This document shows positions 22,999-32,240 of a stretch of DNA of 64,000 bases, in pieces. Positions within the stretch are counted from its first letter, which is position 1. Each line of letters starts with the position of its first letter. The DNA lies in the NCBI RefSeq assembly GCF_933775445.1, contig NC_065878.1, positions 17,619,395 through 17,683,394 on the forward strand, given 5' to 3'. A model generated the notes under the pieces. The model ran no database searches, was not told where the DNA came from, and saw nothing but the letters and a program-made list of their open reading frames with translations. Position numbers and translations under genes: made by a program. The DNA comes from Argentina anserina (Eukaryota; Streptophyta; Magnoliopsida; Rosales; Rosaceae).

Positions 22999-25900
22999 AT
23001 GGCTTGCTCCACCCGGGCTCGAAGGAACCGTGAGATCAAACTGCCCAAGGCCGCTGTGCCTCAGTTCAACCAGAAAAAAGATAAGCTTAAATGTACGCGT
23101 CCTTTGATTTTCTGAAATCTCGTTCTCAATTTTGACAGAAAATTGACAATATTATGTACTGCCCATACTAATCTCCGCACGCAGGTAAGGAGCTTTCGGT
23201 TGAAGAACCTCGAGTTCCACCTCCACCATGTAAGATATTCGATCTTTTTTTCCTTTCTTTTTTGGTAATTCATCCATGAAACTTAAAAGTGAAGCAGTAA
23301 TCTCTTTATTCAAAACAAGAAAGAGAGTTGTACGTGTACCTGGAATCATAGTTTTATTGCCTCTGTAGTCTTATATTGATTCTTCTTCTTCTTGTCTTGT
23401 CAAATTATCAACGATGAACAGCTCCCTTCCCCCGCAGAACAGGCATCAAGTCGGCAGAACCCACTTCGGGTATGCTTTATTTATTCTTGTTTTAGGGGAT
23501 CTTCATACTTTGTTCCTATTGTTTTCGGGACAAGGTATAATGTTGATTCTATATCATTGTGTGCAGAAGGACCAAACCCCACTAAGACCAAGGATCCATC
23601 TTCAGACAAGGGCATGGCTTCCACAGCCAAGGGTCGAAGGAACCGTAGACGCAAATCGCGCAAGGCCAATGACCATCAAGGTATTGTGTAGAGTACCATC
23701 TTTTTATGGAATTCTTGCTTTTCTTTATTGACAAACCTGGATGTTATCTGTTACTTACTGTTCTGATGCTCAAATAATTACTGATTAACAGATAAGCCAC
23801 ACCCCCATGGGTATGCTACTTCTTGTTTTAGAGGATCTATTTCGATCCCATTGTTTTTTGTAGCAAAGTATAATGTTTATATTATACCATGCAAGTTCTG
23901 AGATGTACTTTTTTCAATCATTGTCTGCAGAAGGACCTATTCACACCAAGGAGGAGGAATATTCTTCTTCCGACGAATGTATGCTCTACATTAATTCCAC
24001 ATTTTCTGAACCAAAATCTGCTTCCAATTTAAATGTTTATAATATAAAAATTAAGTTCTGGAACAAACTTGCTGAAATGTTGCAGATTTGGTTTATCGAC
24101 CGATTCCAAAGGGGTGGCTCCATTTAGATGTATTGAGACCAAGTAGACCAACTTTTCCCCACCTTTGTCCCTTTAATGGTATATATGGCTCTCTTTTTGT
24201 TTGCAAGTTATCATAGGTTTGCTTGTTTACTGTTTATAGTACGTAATACCTGGACAGACAACTTAGAAGGAGTTGGCTTCTCCACTCAAGCAGTTCTTTT
24301 TGCTCTCTGTGTGATGCATAAATGATGTATACTTCAAGAGTTCAAGTATATCACTTTTTATGGAATCACTGATTTTATTGCGGTGCAGCTACTCATTTAT
24401 CAAACACTCATCTTATTGGTCTTCTTATGGTATCACTCACTGTCATATGGTACATGGTCACATATTTCCCTTGTTTGTTTGTTTTTTCCCTGAAGCAGGT
24501 TCGAAGAAAGCCAACAGTGACACCATTGACCAGGAAGCTGAGGGTAAGCTTTATACATATACTTTTCTAAGGTTTGCTAAGAATATTACCTGTGGCCTGT
24601 GGGTTTCCATGGATTCTTTGTGTTGAAGAACTTTTTGTAGTTTTTGCTTGGGTATTTGGTCAAGTTACTGATGTAAACCAAGTAATATATCTTAGCATTA
24701 AGTGTATAGGGACACTTAAGGCTAAGGAAAGATTACTCCACTCACCGTTGGGTCTAGATTTCTAAAGGGAAACCAGGACAAGCCTTGAAATAACTCGATC
24801 TGAAAATACTTCAATGAATCTTGCTCCAAAACTGAATACAAGTCTGGCCTTAACCCCTCTTTTAAAATCTTCATACATTACCTAGAGTTGGCTTCTCCAC
24901 TCAAGCAGTTCATTTTGCTCTCTGTGTGATGCATAAATGCTGTACACTTCAAGAGTTCAAGTTTATCACTTTTTATGGAATCACTGATTTTATTGCTGTG
25001 CAGCTACTCATCTATCAAACACATCTTATTGGTCTTCTTATGGTATCACTCACTGTCATAATTCCCTTGTTTGTTTGTTTTTTCCCTGAAGCAGTTGCGA
25101 AGAAAGCCAACAGTGACACCATTGACCAGGAAGCTCAGGGTAAGCTTTATACATATACTTTTCTAAGGTTTGCTAAGAATATTACCTGTTACCTGTGGGT
25201 TTCCATGGATTCTTTGTGTTGAAGAACTTTTTGTAGTTTTTGCTTGGGTATTTGGTCAAGTTGCTTATGTAAACCAAGTAATATATCTTAGCATTAAGGC
25301 CATGTTTGTTTCACAGATTTGAGGAAGTAGGAAAGGAAGTTTGTTCATTTCCTTTGTTTGGTAACCACAAACTTTGGAAGTGATTTCCTAATACAAGGGA
25401 AAATAAGGGGGAAGTTGGTTCCACTCATAACCCCAAGGAACTAACTTCCTTCCTAAATTCCTTGCATTTATTACTCATACCATATTATTTTATTCTATGA
25501 ATTACAAGTTTTTTCACATTTTTTCTACGAACTTCCCTTTTGTCACCAAACACTAGAAATGAAAGTTCAATTCCTACTCAAGTTCCCTTCCCATGGGAAT
25601 TCCAAAGGAACTACTTTCCTTTCCGGATACCAAACGAGACCTAAGTGTATAGAGACACTTAAGGCTAAGGAAAGATTACTCCACTCACCGTTGGAGTCTA
25701 GATTTCTAAAGGGAAACCAGGACAAGCCTTGAAATAACTCGATCTGAAAATACTTCAATGAATCTTGCTCCAAAACTGAATACAAGTCTGGCCTTAACCC
25801 CTCTTTTAAAATCTTCATACATTACCTAGAGTTTTAAAATCTTCATACATTAAATGCCTAACAGCTAGCAAACAACTACAACTCTTAAACTCTCTAAACA

Positions 25901-26406
25901 GCATTTAATAAAAATAACAACTCTTAAGGACTATTAATTACTGCATCAGTTACAGTATGAACAATTGGTTTCTGAAGGAAACCTCACCAGTCCTTGACCA
26001 GCATACTTAATTTGGTTTTTTTACAGTTTACATATAACTCTGCAGCCTACCATTTTGCATCGTAAAATTGTTATCAAGGCAACTCCTTCCCTGCCCATTT
26101 TACATATAAATTTGAAGAGTTTCATATTGATATTATTATTTTTGTAGTAGATTGTCCTAGCCGCTTTTTTCGGAATCCATTACCGGCGGATGTCTCATCA
26201 GATTCAGGCTCTGGTATGCTTTCTGATATTTATTTCACCTCGGATGGGCATACATGAGTTCCCAAATGTGCACCATGTGAATGGACATGCTGTAATTTTC
26301 ACCTTTAAAATTTTTTTTTGGACAAAAGTCGGTTAATTTTCTGATGTCTTGCATCTTTGCAGAACTAGAAGAGCCTTCTGATCCGAATGTGTACTATTAT
26401 CTCTGA
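22999..26406 (+). CDS. Unrecognised multi-exon gene built of small phase-1 exons (paralogue B)
   Basis: Same design as 18133-20585. Supported exons: 22999-23092 (MACSTRARRNREIKLPKA...), 23185-23229, 23422-23469, 23567-23680 (MASTAKGRRNRRRKSRKAND), 24496-24543 (AGSKKANSDTIDQEAE), 25092-25139 (AVAKKANSDTIDQEAQ), 26151-26213 (DCPSRFFRNPLPADVSSDSG) and 26363-26406 (ELEEPSDPNVYYYL, stop). An exon giving EGPIHTKEEEYSSSDE lies near 23930-23980. Splice sites match those of paralogue A, though exon 1 ends AAAT instead of AAAG. All listed exons stay open, which argues for selection at least until recently. The two KKANSDTIDQEA exons come from a 615-bp local duplication. Function unknown; Arg-rich patches suggest a nuclear or nucleic-acid role, which is inference only. 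Confidence 0.6.
24271..25833 (+). repeat. Local tandem duplication that doubled one exon of paralogue B
   Basis: Unit 1 is 24271-24885 and unit 2 is 24886-25833, both starting AGTTGGCTTCTCCACTCAAG and ending near TACATTACCTAGAG. Unit 2 is longer because it holds the Tourist-like MITE. The duplication encloses the 48-bp exon and its flanking intron sequence. Confidence 0.92.
25298..25641. mobile_element. Tourist-like MITE, 344 bp, TAA target duplication
   Basis: The ends are GGCCATGTTTGTTTC and, in reverse complement, GGTCTCGTTTGGTATC. TAA flanks it at 25295-25297 and 25642-25644, as for PIF/Harbinger-derived MITEs. The sister unit of the local duplication has the empty site, CTTAGCATTAAGTGTATAGG at about 24691-24710. 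No coding capacity. It lies in an intron of paralogue B. Confidence 0.92.
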
Positions 26407-26902
26407 AGATCTTTAGCTTGTGATATTCATGGATGCTGTATGTTCTTTGAGAAATGCTACTTCGATCTTTTTCTGATGGCCATATTTCTATCCTAGATGT
26501 AGCTTGTGATATATCCATGAAAAGGCTGGTGCAATGTGAGAATTGATATTTGTCTAAATTTATTACTAAGTGAATGTTTAAATCATACATCTCAAATTTG
26601 AACCTAATGTGAGAGTAAGCACTTCAAGCGAACAAGACATTACTACCCCAAGCAGTGATTTTGTTATCTTTACTGGGCAGAGAATCCGGAAGTAGTGATT
26701 TTGTTGTCTTTACTAGACAGAGGATCTGGAAGACATTACACTAATCTGGAAATGAAAAAAAAAAAAAAGCATTTTGATTAGACATGAAGAACACGACAAG
26801 GAGGAACCAAATTGATTAAGAATATTTTTTAGGCATAAATTGTGTTTTGGGTAGTATGACGAGCTGTTTCAGTGTTCAGTGTTTACTAACGAATTGACTT
26901 TC

Positions 26903-27921
26903 GGCCAATTCTGGAAAGCGCCTTCACTCGGAGAGCCTAGGCATTTTTTTCAGACATGTCAAATAGCAATAGGGTCACAGTACTGGGTCCCTTTGTGTCC
27001 GTTAAATGGGTCTCTGTTAAGAAAAAAAAAATTTGGAGGTGTGCACATGACTCAGTTAATTGAATGGGAGAAATCTTCTTCTTCCTACTGAGAGTTAAAC
27101 ACACAGCTCTACATTCTACAATTTCCAGAATCCATCATTTCATCCCATAAAGAACCCATCAAATAGCATCTTTTACACATTGGTCTCACAAGACTAATAT
27201 AATCACAGCCTCCATTTCGTCCAACCCAAACCTAGCAGGAGCCAGAACCTGAAACAAAACACAATCCAAAAAAAAAAAAATATTGAAAACCAAATTTGTT
27301 GGATTAATCTGGCAGCTAAGTTGCAGAGGTGAACACATAGTACAATATGCAATTCGATGACGCAGTTACGACAAATAGGATTAGCATGTAAGTCGAAGGA
27401 ATTAAAGAGGAAGTGTGCTTTCCAATTAAAGAAGGTTGTCACGCTTTGATTCCATTAATAAATCTGTATAATGGATATAAAAATATGGGGAATCGGAGAT
27501 GGACCAAATTAGAGGCGGATCTTAGATTCTTAGCAGAAGAGTTTGTGAATTGCAATGAGAAAGAGGAGGTGGAGGTTCGATCCTAAAAATTGGAATAAAA
27601 GTTGAGCAGGGTTTTCAAGAAAATGAATTAGTCTTACCAAGAAGATGATTAAATGGTTGGGCGGAGCCTTGATTCCTCATTGGAATATGTTAAAACTCGA
27701 ACAAACAGTGTTTCTCGTCGTAATGGTAAGCTGGACTGGACGCTCATCTTTCTGGTACGGATAACGAGGCCGGTATCACCTTTTGAGTCTTTGACCAACG
27801 AAACCCACGTGAAAACAGCAGCCAGTGAAAAATCAAACTTTTCACCATACCTACTGTTCCGCTAACGCCGTCTATAAATATTGTTGGGCTCCTGGAGCAA
27901 AGGCGCATTCCAAAATGCTCC
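26903..27921. mobile_element. Mutator-like non-autonomous element, 1019 bp, 9-bp target duplication
   Basis: The direct repeat TTGACTTTC flanks it exactly at 26894-26902 and 27922-27930. The ends GGCCAATTCTGGAAAGCG and, in reverse complement, GGAGCATTTTGGAATGCG continue as imperfect inverted repeats for roughly 38 bp (shared GCGCCTT...CTC...GA GCC). A 9-bp target duplication is the mark of the Mutator superfamily. Duplication copies 1 (about 3210-3225) and 2 (about 21553-21570) keep the unoccupied target. No transposase was seen. A weak T-rich minus-strand frame at 27203-27442 is not a convincing captured gene. Confidence 0.92.
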
Positions 27922-27930
27922 TTGACTTTC

Positions 27931-28448
27931 ATATCAAATTTTCAGCATATTCAACATATTCGTAGGTTAATGACATTTATAAACGCTAATTTTGATTGAA
28001 CCCAATAAACTTGAAGAATCAACATTTCTCTTTTGAGAAATGGAAGTCATATTAGAATAAGGTAAAATACGATATAAGTATATAATATGAACACATTCCA
28101 GCTTTACGGGTTACGATATAAATGAAATATGCAGAATAAACAAAAACCTATAAATTAGGTTTCTGACCATTTATATGTCGAATCTCTGGGTATATGCACC
28201 AAAAACTTGAACAAACCTGTTAGCAATGCTAACTTATTTGCCTTCAGAAGGAAATGATTAAGCAGAAGTCACACTCCCATCAATGGTGTCCTTAGCAGAG
28301 TCTGCAATCTCCTCTTCAACTGACTTGGGCTAAGAACTAGCAGGCCTATCATCCATCACCAATCTCCCATCACGGGTGTTCTTAGAAGAGTCAGAAACCT
28401 CCTCTTCAATTGACTTCGGTTGAGAACTAGTAGGCCCATCATCCATCA
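27931..28448. other. Spacer shared with copy 1
   Basis: Matches 3225-3600 of copy 1. It includes a local duplication of the segment CTCCTCTTCAACTGACTTGG / CTCCTCTTCAATTGACTTCG (about 28309 and 28399). This is the decayed 3' end of the DUF4283-type gene; no intact gene is present. Confidence 0.6.
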
Positions 28449-29613
28449 CTAATTCTTCTTCGGGCCAAATTTCTTCCTCGGGGCCCCCTTCAGCCCAGCT
28501 TGAGTAGAGCCCTCCCCAACCACCTTGGGCTTATTAATCGAGCCCTTGGGCCTGCCCACTTTCCCCTTCTTGTTGGGTGAGATGGCCAAAAGCCAATCCT
28601 GGTGAGGAAGATCGAACTCGGCCCGGAAAGGGAGCTCTAACTCTGCCGCTTCCTCCACCAGTCCAAACTCTAGCTGGGTACCTCTTTAGCATCGCCACCA
28701 CCTCCATCTCAGCAACTCTCTTCCTACTCACCACTAACTCCAACCTTGTAGACTCCACAACCGGCGGAGACACCGCGGCCACCACGACCGTTGGACCAAA
28801 CTTCCCTACCAACTCAATGGTCGTCACCCCAGGAATCGAGAACATCATCTAATGCATGCATGTTGCCGACCCAGAAGAAGAGGCTCCGAAAGAACTCAGA
28901 CCCAACCAAGCCCAACATAAGGGTTAGGGGTTTTAAAAGGATGCAGCATCGTCGAAGACTCCACCCTCACAACCCCAGCCTCTGAGACATTAGGGGGACC
29001 AGGGCACTTCTCACTGGCGTGCTCCATCAACCCACAAGTATGACAAAACTCCAACGCATGATTATATTTGAACGTAAGCATCGCAGGAACCCTAGCCGAC
29101 CCAAACTCAAACCTCATCGGGGGAAACACTTGCTAGATTGCCTCTATAAGATCAGTTGGTGAAAAACTTTCACCCTTGCCCTAGTCCCTTTCCAGATCTC
29201 CTTCTTAAAAAGCTCCTCAATTTTACCTAGGGTTTCACCAACCAATGCCACCACACCCTCCGTCATCAGAGCAGGAGGAAGCCCATAAATCTCCACGGTC
29301 ACCGGAAACCCCAAGATCGGCATCAAGGCTAGATCCGTTAGACCATTGTACGCCGCCGAGACAAAGAGAGCCCTATTATAGAACCAAGGGCCGTTTGAAA
29401 CCACCTCATCCCTCTCCTCCATCTTCGTGAAACGCAACACAAACCTATCACCATGGGCGCACATCTGCAAACGATTCTTCTACCAATCAACCTCTCCACT
29501 GCCAAAGGGTCATGAGAGATAGCCGCATCACCGGCCTCACCAACAAAGACCATTGTGCCCTTCTCCTTGATAGCAAGAGTGGCAGCAAAACAGAAAGAGA
29601 GACTGTGAGACAT
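28449..29613 (-). pseudogene. DUF4283/zinc-knuckle retroelement-type gene, decayed (copy 3)
   Basis: Minus strand from 29613 (MSHSLSFCFAATLAIKEKG). A DUF4283-like domain lies at about 29470-29144 (LQMCAHGDRFVLRF, VSNGPWFYNRALF, ILGFPVTVEIYGLPPALM). The zinc knuckle at about 29060-29020 is complete here, CHTCGLMEHASEKC, fitting C-x2-C-x4-H-x4-C. A basic tail has KVGRPKGSINKPK, similar to an AT-hook. The codon before the DUF4283 start that reads Tyr in copy 1 is a stop here (near 29485), and later segments are in shifted frames. Copy 1 lost the knuckle and copy 3 lost the reading frame, so the two decayed independently. The family is the nucleic-acid-binding ORF1/gag-like part of plant retroelements. 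Confidence 0.72.
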
Positions 29614-29704
29614 GATCGTTGACTTGTGGGTGCTAAGCAAACGAGAAAAGTCTAGAGAGAAAACCCTAGAGCTAGACGGCGTTGCTTCTTTATATATATA
29701 TATA

Positions 29705-30220
29705 TAGTCTATTTCCAGAGTGAACATTCATTCTGAAATTACAGAGTGAAGTTCCAATTTTGACACACTTTTCAGTCAAATTTTTTCATCACAAATGATT
29801 CAATATTTAGATATGCTATTTAAGATCATCTCTACAAAGTTTCATCCAATTTAATAATGATTTAAGCTTTCAAAATATATATTTACACGAACAGTGCACG
29901 TTGAATAGTTTTAATTTGTTCATTGATTTAATCTAATTTCAATACATTAACAATAACCGAATTGAATGAAATTTTGTAGAGATGATCTTTAATAGCATAC
30001 CTAAATATTAAATCATTTGTGATGAAAACATTTGACAGAAAAGTGTGCCAAAATTGGAACGTCACTATTTAATTTCAGAATGAAAGTTCAATTTGGATAG
30101 GACTGTATATATATAGCTCATATCCAGCGTGAAGCTTCACTTTGAAATTACATAGTGAAGTTTTTATTTTGACACACTTTTCGATCAAATTTTTTCATCA
30201 CAAATGATTTAATATTTAGT
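29705..30220. mobile_element. Foldback MITE plus an adjoining single arm
   Basis: 29705-30106 repeats the 10312-10690 family: TTCCAGAGTGAA at the left, GGACTGTATATATA at the right, and inverted arms sharing GACACACTTTT and GATCATCTCTACAAA. A second (TA)n and a left arm only (30107-30220) follow. That arm ends abruptly at TAGGTTCCGTTGGC, where homology to copy 1 (5333) resumes. The single arm suggests deletion of the rest of a second insertion. Confidence 0.8.
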
Positions 30221-30784
30221 AGGTTCCGTTGGCTAAGGTGTGGAGGCGATGAGTGACAATAGCCTGAATCTAGCTTGGGGCGAGAGTCCAATTTCCTTTT
30301 TGTTGGGCATTTGGTGTAGCTTGAAGGGTTTGCCGGATGGATGGAGGTGGTGGTGGCGACAAAGTGCAAGGCAACGTTAATTAAGCTTGTTGGAGTGAGC
30401 TTAGTTCTTGAGTATTAGGATTAGGGTTCGGGGATGCCTTGACAGCTGCGGTTCCTTCGGTGGATGACTCTACTACCATGTAGGAGGGTGGGAGTTTGTA
30501 ATAAGTTAGATCTAGTATAACAATTCTTTTTTGCATTGGTCATTTGTCTCATTCTAAGGCTTTTTGATATTGAGATAGCTTGAGTACTTGGTCTTTGACT
30601 TAATTTGTTAGGTTGTTTCACACAATTCAATTTTGTCGTAGCGCAAGGGTGTCTTGTGCTTATGGGAATATAACATTTTCATGATTAATGGAATTGCTTC
30701 CATTTTGGATTTAAAAAAGAAACAAAAAAAGAGTTATAAGTCTTGAGTCCGGGAGCAACTACAGTGTCCCTGTAAGCACATAAA
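30221..30784. other. Non-coding flank shared with copy 1 (5333-5940)
   Basis: Parallel to copy 1 with small indels. Frames on the minus strand contain stops in one copy or the other, so no gene is called. Confidence 0.6.
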
Positions 30785-31454
30785 GTTAGAGGTGTGCATT
30801 TCTTATCGGAAATGCAGTACCGCACCGATTTTAACTGGATAATGAACTGCATCACTTTATGCGGACTGGATTAAGATCGTGAAAATGTCAAACCACATAT
30901 AAATGGACTTGATTAGGATTATACATTTTTCAAACTGGATAAAAACTAAACCACACCGGTTTAAAAGAAATAATTATTTTTATAATTTATTTAATAATAA
31001 CATGGTAATATAGTAATACACTAATACCCTAATAGTAACAAAACCTTATCTCTAAATCTCTAAGCCACAAGATTGCCAAGATCTATTCTAAATTGACTAA
31101 AGTATATCTTTTTCTATCACTTCGTTTTTCTTTCTCTCTATGCTTTTTTTATATTTTAGTATATTTTAAGACTTAAGAGATATTATTATGCAGTATTATT
31201 CAAAGATTTGTGTTTTCAAAACTTGATTAGTATTTTAGTTTATAATATTATTCGGAGACTTGATGTTCTTATTTATTTCAATTTTTTGATATGTGGAAAC
31301 AAGCAGTTTATCTGAAACCGTATCAGAAATGTGGTTTACCCGAATAAACGGTTTGATTAAACCGGATAGTAGATATGGTTTGCAAAATCGCCGAACCATT
31401 TAAACTGGATTGGATATAGTTACCCCCAAGCTGCACCAAACCGTGCACACACGT
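30785..31454. mobile_element. hAT-like non-autonomous element, 670 bp
   Basis: The repeat ACATAAA flanks it (30778-30784 and 31455-31461), near the 8 bp usual for hAT. The ends GTTAGAGGTGTGCA and, in reverse complement, ACGTGTGTGCACGG are imperfect inverted repeats. Subterminal AAACCGGAT-type motifs resemble hAT transposase-binding clusters. The site in copy 1 (about 5940) is unoccupied. No coding sequence. Confidence 0.65.
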
Positions 31455-31462
31455 ACATAAAT

Positions 31463-31492
<30 letters not shown>

Positions 31493-31496
<4 letters not shown>

Positions 31497-31825
31497 CCTA
31501 TCCAGAGTGAAGCTTCACTCTGAAATTTCAGAGTGAAGTTCCAATTTTGGAACACTTTTCGGTCAAATTTTTTCAGCATAAGCGATTCAATATTTAGGTA
31601 TGCTATTCAAGATCATCTCTACAAAATTTCATCTAATTCGGACATCGTTAAAGTATTGAAATTAGATTAAATCAATGAATGAATTAAAACTGTTCAACGT
31701 GAACCGTTCGTGTAAATCTCAATTTTGAAAGCTTAAATCATTATCAAATTGGATGAAACTTTATAGAGATGATCTTGAATAACATATCTAAATATTGAAT
31801 CTCTTATGGTGAAAAAATTTGGCAG
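31493..31825. mobile_element. Foldback MITE in (TA)n, right end truncated
   Basis: Starts after (TA)n with AGTCCCTATCCAGAGTGAAG and follows the 10312-10690 family. It stops before the terminal CTCTG...ACTGT motif. Homology to copy 1 resumes at ATCTATAGTTTTTGAGGTG (31848). Confidence 0.8.
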
Positions 31826-32149
31826 ATCTAAATAACATATCTAAATATCTATAGTTTTTGAGGTGTAAAGATTAAAGTCCAATGCCCACTATCATAGTTA
31901 TTAGTCTGAATAATTTTGATATCTGATGGATATATATAAACACACACTTATAGCCTCAAAATCAAACTGAATGGTATATCCGCATATATAATAGGACCAG
32001 AAATACTATCAGTCATCAGTATAAAGCCAAAGTACCATCAGTTTGAGTAAAACTTATTTTCTATATAACCACTGGCAACTGGTAAACTTAACATTAGCTT
32101 GAGTACGTTATACAAAAGTGGCTGAACAACTTACATCAACAAGACAACA

Positions 32150-32219
32150 ACATATCTTGTAAACTCTGGATGCCTCTAGGCTTCTGTCTATAAATTTCTT
32201 TTTCCATAAAAAAAAAAAA
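32150..32219 (+). mobile_element. Small retroposon-like insert with poly(A) and 11-bp target duplication
   Basis: ACAAGACAACA occurs on both sides (32139-32149 and 32220-32230). The insert ends in an A13 run. A target repeat plus a 3' A-tail is the mark of target-primed reverse transcription. At about 70 bp it is either a 5'-truncated SINE/LINE tail or a processed RNA fragment. Copy 1 has no insert here. Confidence 0.6.
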
Positions 32220-32240
32220 ACAAGACAACATACATATCGA

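Larger units (their letters stand above)
21626..32240 (+). repeat. Segmental duplication, copy 3 (longest)
   Basis: It starts GATCTGCAGAATTATTG, as copy 2 does. It carries paralogue B of the small-exon gene, a Mutator-like insertion, the DUF4283-type pseudogene and the flank shared with copy 1 up to CATACATATCGACT. Four further insertions (29705-30220, 30785-31454, 31493-31825, 32150-32219) are missing at the matching places in copy 1. It is therefore the copy that shows the full original extent. Confidence 0.85.
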
